Assembly: GCA_022842565.1 (NCBI GenBank)
Contig: JALHPH010000033.1
Location: forward strand, 1-9,917
Direction of reading: 5' to 3'
Length of the DNA stretch: 9,917 nt
Origin: Fimbriimonadaceae bacterium
GTDB taxonomy: Bacteria; Armatimonadota; Fimbriimonadia; Fimbriimonadales; Fimbriimonadaceae
Within the stretch, counting starts at the first letter, position 1. Each line of letters starts with the position of its first letter. This document shows, in pieces, positions 1 to 6,811 of this stretch. A program made the translations under genes and the position numbers. Below the pieces are notes generated by a model, which made no database searches, was not told the origin of the DNA, and worked only from the letters and a program-made list of their open reading frames with translations.

Positions 1-455
1 TGATTCTGGTCGCCGTAATCGCGGGGCTCATCGGCCTGGTTTGGACTCGAAGCATTCCGCTCTCGATCCTTGGCATCGTGCTCATCCTCACCAGCTCGGG
101 CGAGCTGCTGTTGCCGACGCATTACAAGCTGGATGAGTCGGGCGCAACCTCCAAATGCGGAGCCAACAACACGGTGCTGGAGTGGGACCGCGTGGTGAGC
201 GCGTGGGTCGATGAAGAGGGTGTAAAACTCTCTCCTTTGCCAAAAGGGGCACGAATGGAGCCCTTCCGAGGAGTTTATTTGCGTTTTGCCAACAATCAGG
301 ACGCCGTTTTGGCTAAAATCGCCCATCACTGGAATGGCGATGCGGTCTTTTTGGGAAGAGGAAATGACCCCGGATCAGGAGGAAGACCTGATACGGAAGT
401 CTGCCGACGCGATCGTGAAGAGGGGGATGGCAGTGCCGACAATTCTGGCGCTTGA
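1..455 (+). CDS. 5'-truncated membrane protein with two TM helices and a PH-like C-terminal domain
   Basis: The reading frame is open from base 3 and runs into the window from upstream, so the real start is not visible. The 150 visible residues begin with two hydrophobic stretches (about 1-14 and 19-31, ending LVLI-like) separated by a short WTRS turn. A soluble part of about 75 residues follows. Its pattern (YKLDE at 41-45, VLEWDRVVSAWVDEEGVKLSPL at 58-79 and VYLRF at 91-95, then an amphipathic helix to HHW at 108-110) resembles bacterial PH-like domains of the YcxB sort. That assignment is by pattern only. The last 33 residues are low-complexity, rich in Gly, Asp and Arg, and lie wholly inside the next gene in another frame, so they look like out-of-frame translation; the true end may be at 367 (see findings). 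It is the first visible gene of a six-gene membrane operon. Function unknown. Confidence 0.7.
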   Translation, partial: ILVAVIAGLIGLVWTRSIPLSILGIVLILTSSGELLLPTHYKLDESGATSKCGANNTVLEWDRVVSAWVDEEGVKLSPLPKGARMEPFRGVYLRFANNQDAVLAKIAHHWNGDAVFLGRGNDPGSGGRPDTEVCRRDREEGDGSADNSGA

Positions 456-642
456 ATTGCATAAGCCAGTGTCGAACATCATGGCGCATACTGCTCTGAT
501 GTTCTGCGGGTTCATCGCTCCCATTGTGGGCGCCGAGCTTTTTGATCAACTCACGCGTCTTCTCTCTAAGCGAGAAAACGTGGACCGATTAGTGGATGCC
601 ATCGAAAGGCGTCAAGCGGAGGAGTCCTCCGTAGGAAAATAA
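364..642 (+). CDS. Small hydrophobic helical protein of the membrane operon
   Basis: The product has 92 residues from the ATG at 364, which is preceded by the purine-rich GGGAAGAGGA at 353-362. An earlier in-frame ATG at 286 would lie deep inside the upstream gene and has no such site, so 364 is preferred. The protein starts with an acidic helix (PDQEEDLIRKSADAIVKRG, 3-21), continues with a hydrophobic section containing ELHKPVS (31-37) and a membrane-compatible stretch HTALMFCGFIAPIVGAELF (42-60), and ends in a charged helix with DRLVDAIERR (74-83). It may sit in or on the membrane as a small subunit or anchor. I cannot name a family. The next gene starts 3 nt after its stop, so it is surely co-transcribed with the DUF6754 gene. 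Function unknown; the coding call is firm because the frame is well conserved in composition and spacing. Confidence 0.75.
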   Translation: MTPDQEEDLIRKSADAIVKRGMAVPTILALELHKPVSNIMAHTALMFCGFIAPIVGAELFDQLTRLLSKRENVDRLVDAIERRQAEESSVGK

Positions 643-645
643 GTT

Positions 646-1575
646 ATGGGTGAGCAGTATTACGACACAGGTTGGATAAGCATCCTGCTCGTGCTCTTGT
701 TCTCGGCATTTGTGCTCTTCAATATTCGAAGAGCCATCGCCAGCAAGGGAAGCGGCAAAGAAGTGTATATCCGAAGGATCGCGGGTCTCAACGCCATTGA
801 AGAGGCGATTGGACGTGCAACGGAAATGGGCAGACCGGTACTCATGGTCCCTGGCATCGGTGGTCTCAACGCCATTTCGATGCAGGCGCTGAATATTTTT
901 GGCCACGTGACCAAGACAGCCGCCCGGTTCGCCACTCCGATCCGGCTCTGCTGCGCGGATGCTGCGGTCTACACCGTGGCCCAGGAAATCATCAGCGAGA
1001 CCTACCAGCGCGAGGGCCTTAGTGAGCGATTTGACCAAGACTCGGTCCGCTTCATCTCCGATCGCCAATTCGCTTTCGCCACTGGCGTTTCGGGAACCAT
1101 TCACCGCGAAAAAGTCGCCGCGGCTTTCTTCCTCGGTGAGTTCTTCGCCGAATCGCTGATCTTCGCGGAAACGGCCAACAGCGTCGGCGCCATTCAAGTG
1201 GCTGGCTCCACGCAGAACACCCAAACGCCGTTCTTCATCGCCGCCTGCGACTACGTTCTCATCTCGGACGAGTTCTATGCGGCCAGCGCCTACCTCTCGC
1301 GCCAGCCGGTGCTGGTGGGTTCGCTCGTCGGCCAAGATTGGATCAAAATGACCGTGATGGGAATGATCCTTTTCGGTTCGCTCGCCTCGACATTTGAGGT
1401 CGTCAGCGGCCTGAAGACCCAAGAAAGAGACGGCACTCAACTGGTCGATGGCGAACGAAAGTCCATCTCGGACACTTGGTTCTATCACCAACTGAAGCCC
1501 GATGCGCCAAAGCCCGAAGAGATTCCTCAGCGTGAACCCGCCGACGGAGTGACCGAAGAGGGAGGCGGAGCCTAA
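646..1575 (+). CDS. DUF6754-domain membrane protein
   Basis: The product has 309 residues. TM helix 1 (about 10-27) is followed by a basic stretch (RRA, KGSGKEVYIRR, 28-44), which by the positive-inside rule puts the main domain in the cytoplasm. Residues 45-230 form an alpha/beta domain: IEEAIGRATEMGRPVLMVPG (51-70), a second strand PIRLCCAD (98-105), a helix with YTVAQEIISETY (109-120), AETANSVGAIQVAG (174-187) and ACDYVLISDEFYAASAYLS (200-218). TM helix 2 (about 232-252) and a charged, Pro/Glu-rich tail end the protein. This order and these motifs match what I remember of DUF6754, a family with no known function. The ATG lies 3 nt after the previous stop, with TAGGA about 10 nt upstream. 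Its TAA overlaps the next ATG by one base. The family call is confident; any role in a complex is inferred from the operon. Confidence 0.88.
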   Translation: MGEQYYDTGWISILLVLLFSAFVLFNIRRAIASKGSGKEVYIRRIAGLNAIEEAIGRATEMGRPVLMVPGIGGLNAISMQALNIFGHVTKTAARFATPIRLCCADAAVYTVAQEIISETYQREGLSERFDQDSVRFISDRQFAFATGVSGTIHREKVAAAFFLGEFFAESLIFAETANSVGAIQVAGSTQNTQTPFFIAACDYVLISDEFYAASAYLSRQPVLVGSLVGQDWIKMTVMGMILFGSLASTFEVVSGLKTQERDGTQLVDGERKSISDTWFYHQLKPDAPKPEEIPQREPADGVTEEGGGA

Positions 1576-2492
1576 TGAACTTCCTTCCATTGGCGCAGGC
1601 ACCAAGTCTGCAGTTCTTCCAAGCCCCGGGCGGTTCTCAACAGGCCTACATCATGGCCCTGTCCGCTATCTTCGTGGGCCTTCTGCTCATGGTGGCGATG
1701 TTCAATACGCCCATCAAGCTGCGTCGGCCCATCATCATCTTGCTCACGTTCCTCGCGGGTGGCTTCTACGTTCTCTCGTGGCTGTGGCCGCTTCCGCTTG
1801 GGCTTGACGCCAGCCAAAAGCCGCTCAACTCTGTCGAAGCCGTCAGCCTAACCCTGCAAGACGGCACGACCGTCATGGGCAAGATCCTGCAGGTCATCCA
1901 AGGCATCCTGTTGTTCCTCGGTGTCTATTCGGTTCTGCGCGTCCACGCCGGGCGCTTCCTTAAGCGACAAAAGGACTGGGCGTTCTCACTGGTTCTGCTC
2001 TGTAGCATGATGGCGATGATCACGGTCGGTTACGGCGAATACATCGACAACGTTCGCAGTGCCGGAGTCCACGCGAACGCCGAAAGCTGGACCTTCTGGC
2101 AGTACGGCAAGGACTTCCTGTTCGACGGAATGCTGCAGAACATGGACGCTGCGATGTTCTCCATCATCGCGTTCTTCATCCTCAGCGCCGCTTACCGTGC
2201 GTTCCGCATCCGCTCGATCGAATCGACCATTCTCCTGGCCAGCGCGCTCATCATGATTCTTGCGCTGATGGGATTGGCCGAATACGGAAGCGGTCAGGTG
2301 ATTGAACGTATCACCGGCGGCGACCCCTCGCACTTTGCCAACAACTTCTCGCTCACTTCGATCCGGCTCTGGATTCGAGACACGCTGCAAGCACCCTCGA
2401 TCCGCGCCCTCGAATGGGGAATCTTTATCGGCGGTCTCGCCATGGGCATTCGACTCTGGCTCAGCCTTGAGCGCAGCGGAGGTGGAAGCTAA
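1575..2492 (+). CDS. Seven-TM membrane protein of the DUF6754 operon
   Basis: The product has 305 residues with about seven hydrophobic helices, at roughly 24-43, 52-73, 105-123, 136-153, 191-209, 218-236 and 276-297. The basic loops IKLRR (47-51) and HAGRFLKRQKDW (124-135) should be cytoplasmic. The loop at 74-104 (with SLTLQDGTTVMGK) and the aromatic-rich loop at 154-190 (EYIDN, ESWTFWQYGKDF) then fall outside. No nucleotide-binding, catalytic or transporter signature is visible, and I recognise no named family. The start is well supported: GGAGG at 1561-1565 and GGAG at 1567-1570 precede the ATG, which shares its A with the TAA of the DUF6754 gene (TAATG). The same TAATG arrangement joins it to the following gene, so translational coupling at near-equal amounts is likely. 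It is probably an integral subunit of whatever complex the operon encodes; function unknown. Confidence 0.8.
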   Translation: MNFLPLAQAPSLQFFQAPGGSQQAYIMALSAIFVGLLLMVAMFNTPIKLRRPIIILLTFLAGGFYVLSWLWPLPLGLDASQKPLNSVEAVSLTLQDGTTVMGKILQVIQGILLFLGVYSVLRVHAGRFLKRQKDWAFSLVLLCSMMAMITVGYGEYIDNVRSAGVHANAESWTFWQYGKDFLFDGMLQNMDAAMFSIIAFFILSAAYRAFRIRSIESTILLASALIMILALMGLAEYGSGQVIERITGGDPSHFANNFSLTSIRLWIRDTLQAPSIRALEWGIFIGGLAMGIRLWLSLERSGGGS

Positions 2493-3448
2493 TGAAACAA
2501 CCCCTTTGGATGGAAAAACTTCAGCAGATTGACCGCAAGGTCCTCTATTTGATGCTGATTCTGGCAACCGCCATCCCCTTGTTCATCAAGGGCTTGGTGA
2601 TTCCAGTGAAGATTGAAGACAGCACCGGCGCGCTCTTTGTGAAGCTGAATAGCCTTCCGGAAGGCAGCGTGGTCGTCATTCAGTCCGACTGGACCGTGAG
2701 TAGCCGAGGCGAAAGCGCAGGTCAGCTCGAAGCTCTTCTGCGCATTCTGCGCTCACGCAAGAGCAAGTTTGTGCTCTTCTCGGCCGCCGACCCGCAAGCC
2801 CCGCAGGTGGCGCGTAACGTGATCCGCAGAGTGAACAAGGAGTTCCCCGACGGCGGCTTCAAGCCCTGGCAGGACTATGTGGACCTGAAGTACTTCCCGC
2901 AAGCCGAGAGCTTCGCGTCGTCCATGGCCAGCGACCTTCGAAAGGCCTGGGATCGAACGATGATCGACCCCGCCGACGGCCGCAGCAAGTCAGTCTTCGA
3001 ATCTCCGGTGCTCAAGGGTGTGCGACGGCTTGAAGATCTGCAGCTTTATACGATCGTCACTGCTTCGGGCACGCCTCGAATCGTTATTCAACGTTTTGGT
3101 TCGCCCTCGCGGGTGCCCATCGCGGCGCTTGTGACCGGTGTGATGGGTCCCGAGCACATGAACTACTTTGCTGCCGGGCAGCTCATAGGCATGTCTAACG
3201 GCTTGCGCGGAGTTGTTGAGCTCGAAACCATGATGGTCGAGGGTGTCAACCACCGTGTGGACGGAAAAGCCTCCAAGGCCGAGTACAAACGATTCAACGG
3301 TTCGATCCCACCGCTCGAGGGCGCCCAGTACAAGCGGGGAATGCAGTATTTTGCCTCGCTTCACACCGCACTCATCATGCTCATCATCTTGGTGATTCTG
3401 GGCAACATGGGCATTTTCACAAAATGGTTCCGCAAGGGGGACGCATAA
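2492..3448 (+). CDS. Bitopic membrane protein with large extracytoplasmic alpha/beta domain
   Basis: The product has 318 residues. A basic N-terminus (K2, K9, R15, K16) precedes TM 1 (about 17-36), and TM 2 (about 290-309) is followed by the basic tail KWFRKGDA, so both ends should be cytoplasmic and residues 40-288 outside. The large domain has alternating strands and helices: LPEGSVVVIQSDW (55-67), a helix with LEALLRILRSRK (79-90), the strand KFVLFSA (92-98), and later LQLYTIVTAS (183-192). A glycine-rich segment GQLIGMSNGLRGVVELE (229-245) sits just before the C-terminal part. I recall this layout, including the GQ..G...GL.G..E.E segment, in uncharacterised proteins of Chloroflexota and Planctomycetota, but no family name or activity. 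The start is certain: GGAGGT at 2478-2483 lies 8 nt before an ATG that overlaps the previous TAA. Its topology is the reverse of the DUF6754 protein. Confidence 0.8.
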   Translation: MKQPLWMEKLQQIDRKVLYLMLILATAIPLFIKGLVIPVKIEDSTGALFVKLNSLPEGSVVVIQSDWTVSSRGESAGQLEALLRILRSRKSKFVLFSAADPQAPQVARNVIRRVNKEFPDGGFKPWQDYVDLKYFPQAESFASSMASDLRKAWDRTMIDPADGRSKSVFESPVLKGVRRLEDLQLYTIVTASGTPRIVIQRFGSPSRVPIAALVTGVMGPEHMNYFAAGQLIGMSNGLRGVVELETMMVEGVNHRVDGKASKAEYKRFNGSIPPLEGAQYKRGMQYFASLHTALIMLIILVILGNMGIFTKWFRKGDA

Positions 3449-3451
3449 GTC

Positions 3452-4348
3452 ATGAGTCATGATCTCCTCAAGCTGATTGTGGGTGGCATCGCCACCATCG
3501 CCCTGTACAGCATTCTGTATCGCGAGAACAAGTTCTATCGCTTCTTCGAGCACGTATACATCGGTCTTGCTGTCGGATTCGCGGTCGTCGGTCTCTGGAC
3601 CGAGAACCTCGAAGCTTCGTGGTGGGACACCATGATTGGTAAAGCCGCCACTGTCGATGGACCCGCTACTCCGGGCATGTGGACCTTTGGTTTGCTGCTT
3701 CCCATCGGCGTCATGGGCTTCATGGTGTTCTCGAAGAAACACGGCTGGATGGCGCGCATCCCTATCGGCATCATCCTGGGCATGTGGGGCGGCCAGCAGT
3801 TCAATGCGTTCGCCACGGAAATGCTGCCGCAGGTCCGAGACTCGGTCCGCGTGCTGGTTCCCACTCGCACGGACTCGATCATCGTTCCGAACGGCTTCGT
3901 GCTGACAGATCAGCGCGCAGGGGCCATCGCTCAGGAAACAGGCATGACTGTGGAAGGGGTCAGGCTCGTCGCTCAGAATGTGCGGCTAAACCCCGAACGA
4001 GAACAGGCTCTGATGCAGCAAACCGGCGCGAACTTGGACCAGATCACTCAAACCGCTAATGCAGTGCGCGGCCTCATCGGAAAAGAGGTCTACCTGACTC
4101 AGGCGATCAACAACATCCTGTATACGTTGACTCTGCTCAGTATCCTCTGCTACTTCCTCTTTAGCTTCGAGCAAAAAGGCAAGTTCCTGAATGGGTTCAC
4201 CCGAGCGGGCCGGTTGCTGCTGATGGTCGGCTTCGGCGCGATCTTTGGCTCCACTGTCATGACCCGCTTCGCCCTGCTCATCGACCGCATGTTCTTCATC
4301 TTCATCGAGATGCTCCGTGACGGTATCTTCCGGGCTGGCGGAGCCTAG
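3452..4348 (+). CDS. Polytopic membrane protein with duplicated 28-residue loop motif
   Basis: The product has 298 residues. Hydrophobic helices lie at about 7-22, 33-50, 76-94, 101-118, 219-238, 252-270 and possibly 275-290. The segment YRENKFYRFFEHVYIGLAVG (23-42) between the first two helices is rich in aromatic and charged residues and looks like the conserved core; I recall similar R-EN-F-R-F-EH patterns next to other DUF6754 genes. A long hydrophilic loop (119-218) separates helices 4 and 5 and holds a tandem repeat, described separately. No catalytic motif is visible. The ATG is 3 nt after the previous stop, with AGGGGGA about 12 nt upstream. It is the last gene of the operon: a perfect hairpin starts 12 nt after its stop. 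Function unknown; likely an integral subunit of the same complex. Confidence 0.8.
   Translation: MSHDLLKLIVGGIATIALYSILYRENKFYRFFEHVYIGLAVGFAVVGLWTENLEASWWDTMIGKAATVDGPATPGMWTFGLLLPIGVMGFMVFSKKHGWMARIPIGIILGMWGGQQFNAFATEMLPQVRDSVRVLVPTRTDSIIVPNGFVLTDQRAGAIAQETGMTVEGVRLVAQNVRLNPEREQALMQQTGANLDQITQTANAVRGLIGKEVYLTQAINNILYTLTLLSILCYFLFSFEQKGKFLNGFTRAGRLLLMVGFGAIFGSTVMTRFALLIDRMFFIFIEMLRDGIFRAGGA
3902..4069 (+). repeat. Degenerate tandem duplication (2 x 28 codons) inside a membrane protein
   Basis: Residues 151-178 and 179-206 of the polytopic protein align end to end without gaps. Nine of 28 positions are identical (Leu1, Arg5, Ala8, Gln11, Thr13, Gly14, Ala24, Val27, Arg28) and about seven more are conservative (such as Ile/Leu, Val/Leu, Glu/Asp, Val/Ile). 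Each unit has a helix, a Q-x-T-G turn and a second helix ending in V-R, a layout like a small helical hairpin. The DNA copies are no longer obviously similar, so this is an old duplication or two convergent helical hairpins. Confidence 0.5.
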
Positions 4349-4360
4349 CGCCGCCCAATG

Positions 4361-4390
4361 ACTTGTGGTCCTGACCCCAGGACCACAAGT
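4361..4390 (+). terminator. Perfect 13-bp hairpin between the membrane operon and recO
   Basis: ACTTGTGGTCCTG at 4361-4373 is exactly complementary in reverse to CAGGACCACAAGT at 4378-4390, leaving a 4-nt loop (ACCC). It begins 12 nt after the operon's last stop and ends 10 nt before the recO ATG. No T-run follows (next bases CCCCAAGTCT), so it is not a classic intrinsic terminator. It could be a U-less terminator, a 3'-end stabiliser for the operon mRNA, or a structure controlling recO translation. A palindromic protein-binding site is also possible. Confidence 0.6.
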
Positions 4391-4400
4391 CCCCAAGTCT

Positions 4401-5168
4401 ATGTCGGAGACTCTGCAGGCGCTTGTCTTGCGTCGACGCGACCTTGGCGAGAATGACGTTTCGCTGGTCCTGCTCACACGCGAGCGGGGAAGAGTGGACG
4501 CCGTGGCCAAAGGGGCCCGAAAAGCGGGTTCCAGGCTGCTCTCCGCTAGCCAACCCCTGCAACTAGCCGAGATCGAGCTCGCGACCGGCAAGAAAACGGC
4601 CTACATCACGCAGGCGCAGCCGCAATCGGCCTTTCGTGGTCTCCGTAACGACTACGATCGGCTCGTCCATGCTCTTTCTTGGGCTGAACTGGTAGCCGGA
4701 ATCAGCACCCACGATCTCATCCACGAGGAGCTTTTTGACCTAACCCTAGAGGGCCTGCAACACTTAGAAACGCACACCCAACCGACGGTGGCGCTGCTTT
4801 GGAGCGAGGTCTCCCTACTACGCGCCGAGGGCCTGCTCCCCAGCTTCGAGAACTGCTTGGTCTGTGGAACGATCATCCGAGAGGATCCTGCGTGGATGTC
4901 CGCGACCCACGGCGGCTACCTGTGCCCCGCACACGAATCGGAAGACCCCTATCGCATTCTTGTCGGCGGAAGGAGCCTGAAGGCTCTGGCGCGGCTTGCA
5001 GAGCTTGCAGAACCCCCACCACAGATGAAAGGGGCCATCGACGCGCTGGCGCTGCTCACTCATTTCTGGGCGAATCACTTCAGCAGCCCGCTCCGTGCCC
5101 GAGATTCGCTTCTTCAAATGCTTTATGCCGACGAAACGCCCACCCAGGGGGTACAAACAAATACGTGA
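4401..5168 (+). CDS. recO: DNA repair protein RecO
   Basis: RecO binds ssDNA and SSB and, with RecR, loads RecA onto gapped DNA in the RecF pathway of recombinational repair. The 255-residue product has the usual length (about 240-270). The N-terminal OB fold (about 1-80) shows the family pattern: ALVLRRRDLGENDVSLVLLT (7-26) followed by GRVDAVAKGARKAGSRL (30-46). The helical C-terminal domain carries a zinc site with C152, C155, C175 and H178 (CLVC and CPAH). The ATG at 4401 is chosen because SETLQALVL is the normal N-terminus; the longer in-frame GTG at 4365 lies inside the hairpin. No Shine-Dalgarno sequence is evident before this ATG. Its TGA overlaps the GTG of the downstream lipoprotein gene (GTGA), so the two are probably translationally coupled although functionally unrelated. 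Confidence 0.93.
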   Translation: MSETLQALVLRRRDLGENDVSLVLLTRERGRVDAVAKGARKAGSRLLSASQPLQLAEIELATGKKTAYITQAQPQSAFRGLRNDYDRLVHALSWAELVAGISTHDLIHEELFDLTLEGLQHLETHTQPTVALLWSEVSLLRAEGLLPSFENCLVCGTIIREDPAWMSATHGGYLCPAHESEDPYRILVGGRSLKALARLAELAEPPPQMKGAIDALALLTHFWANHFSSPLRARDSLLQMLYADETPTQGVQTNT

Positions 5169-6811
5169 AGCAACGAGTCGAGATATTGTCGTGGTTCGCA
5201 CTGGGCGTGGCCGCGCTGATGGCCGTAGGATGCAATAGCGGCGGTAGCGGCAACGCGGGCGGAGGGTTCAGCAACCGAGAGCGCGCATCCGGTGGGAAAG
5301 AAGGCGTTTTCCGATATCCCATCGTGACCAACCCGACCACACTGGACCCCGCCAAGGTGGAGGACGGCGACACCATCGATCTTTTGCAACAGGTTTATGA
5401 AGGATTGGTCGCCTGGAGTCCGGAGAACACCGTCGAGCCACGCCTTGCCGAAAGCTGGACTATCTCGGAAGATGGCACGACCTATACTTTCAAACTGAAG
5501 CAAGGCGTGAAGTTCCACAACGGTCAAACCATGACCAGCGCCGACGTGAAATGGTCGCTGGAGCGGGCCGCCAACCCCAAGCTTCAGAGCACCGTCGCCG
5601 ACGCCTATATGGGCGACATAGTCGGACTGAGCGAGATGGTGGAGGGCCAGGCAACCAGCGTCACCGGCATCGAGACCCCTGACCCGAACACGGTCATCAT
5701 CAAGATCGATAAGCCACGGCCCTATTGGTTGGGCAAGTTCACTTATTTAAGCGCGGCTATTCTGCCCAAGGGCGGCGTGCCTGCCGAGGCCCCCATCAGC
5801 AAACCAGAAGAAATGGTCGGCACTGGCCCGTTCAAGGTTACTGAATACGTCCCTCAGCAGCTTGTTCGACTGGAGGGCTTTGCCGATTACCACGGCGGTG
5901 CCCCTAAGCTGAAGGGCATTGAGCGGCGCGTCGTTAAGGACGCCGCCACCCGGCTCAGCATGTATCGAACCGGCGAAATCGACCTATTGATGCTGGAGCG
6001 CCAAGACGTGGCCGCCCTACAGAAGGACGCGGTCATGAAGGACCATCTGAAGTTCTTCGACCGACCGGCCATCTGGTACATCGGCATGAACCAGGATGCG
6101 TATCCGGCGTTCAAGGATAAGAAGCTGCGACAGGCCATCGCTATGGCCATCGACCGCAACACCATCGTGAACGAGATTCTGGGCGGCATCAACGTGGTTG
6201 CGGAGAGCGTTATCCCGCCGAGCGTGCCCGGCCACCGAGCCAAGGCTGCCATTTACCCCTACAACCCCGCCGAGGCCAAAAAGCTCCTCGCCGAGGCTGG
6301 CTATGGTCCTGGTGGCAAGGCTCTGCCGCCGCTTGAATTGATGTTCCGCGAGCAGCGCCCTGATATTCAAGCCGTCGCCGTCGCCGTCGCTGGCCAACTG
6401 AAGCAGAACCTTGGGGTCGAGCCGAAGCTCGTGACCAAGGAGTGGGGTGCCTACCTGGAAATGCGCAACCGTAAAGAGCTGCCGTTCTTTCACATGCGCT
6501 GGGCCGCTGACTACCTCGACCCCGAGAACTTCGTGACCTTCTTTTTCGCGAGCTACGGCTACGAAAACAAGATTGGCTATGTGAATCCAGCGCTCGACGC
6601 GCTGACCACCAAAGCCGACGTCATGCCCGACGGACCCGAGCGCATCAAGCTGTATCAGCAAGCTGAGGACATCGCTCTGCAAGATGCCGTGTTCGTGCCG
6701 ATCTACTTCCAGCGCGACGCCGAGCTCATCAGCCCGCGCGTGAAGGGGCTTCGCGAATCGGTCTTTGGTCACTTGCCCCACACCACGGTCACGGTCGATT
6801 CGGCCGAATGA
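5165..6811 (+). CDS. ABC transporter substrate-binding lipoprotein, family 5 (peptide/nickel type)
   Basis: The product has 548 residues from the GTG at 5165 and is a family 5 extracellular solute-binding protein (SBP_bac_5, the DppA/OppA type). These proteins capture oligopeptides, or in some members nickel or glycosides, outside the membrane and deliver them to an ABC permease. Residues 1-22 form a lipoprotein signal peptide: basic start, hydrophobic core SWFALGVAALMAV, and GC with C23 as lipidation site, followed by a Gly/Ser linker. Family hallmarks are TLDPAK (59-64), ESWTISEDGTTYTFKLKQGV (96-115), KFHNGQTMTSADVKWSLER (116-134), GTGPFKVTEYVP (219-230) and LRQAIAMAIDR (321-331). The frame stays open upstream to 4799, but that part overlaps recO and lacks a signal peptide, so 5165 is preferred. 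AGGGGG at 5146-5151 is a rather distant ribosome site. The gene overlaps its neighbours by 4 nt on both sides. No permease or ATPase gene is nearby, so the partner is encoded elsewhere; substrate unknown. Confidence 0.9.
   Translation: MKQRVEILSWFALGVAALMAVGCNSGGSGNAGGGFSNRERASGGKEGVFRYPIVTNPTTLDPAKVEDGDTIDLLQQVYEGLVAWSPENTVEPRLAESWTISEDGTTYTFKLKQGVKFHNGQTMTSADVKWSLERAANPKLQSTVADAYMGDIVGLSEMVEGQATSVTGIETPDPNTVIIKIDKPRPYWLGKFTYLSAAILPKGGVPAEAPISKPEEMVGTGPFKVTEYVPQQLVRLEGFADYHGGAPKLKGIERRVVKDAATRLSMYRTGEIDLLMLERQDVAALQKDAVMKDHLKFFDRPAIWYIGMNQDAYPAFKDKKLRQAIAMAIDRNTIVNEILGGINVVAESVIPPSVPGHRAKAAIYPYNPAEAKKLLAEAGYGPGGKALPPLELMFREQRPDIQAVAVAVAGQLKQNLGVEPKLVTKEWGAYLEMRNRKELPFFHMRWAADYLDPENFVTFFFASYGYENKIGYVNPALDALTTKADVMPDGPERIKLYQQAEDIALQDAVFVPIYFQRDAELISPRVKGLRESVFGHLPHTTVTVDSAE

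Noticed and set aside
589..1605. Open frame of 338 codons on the minus strand opposite the DUF6754 gene
   Set aside because: It is a shadow of a gene with clear family motifs. Its translation is rich in His, Arg, Asp and Glu without any hydrophobic core pattern or motif.
2990..3742. Open frame of 250 codons on the minus strand
   Set aside because: It spans two + strand membrane genes with strong starts; its His/Asp-rich translation shows no family features.
4365..4400. GTG start for recO twelve codons upstream
   Set aside because: It lies inside the perfect hairpin and adds residues before the standard RecO N-terminus.
4799..5164. N-terminal extension of the binding-protein frame
   Set aside because: The extension overlaps recO in another frame, is Arg/Pro-rich, and would bury the lipoprotein signal peptide that starts properly at the GTG at 5165.
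6375..6398. Tandem GCCGTC hexamers inside the binding-protein gene
   Set aside because: They encode a short Ala-Val run in a helix of a conserved protein; three copies of a hexamer in GC-rich coding DNA need no special explanation.
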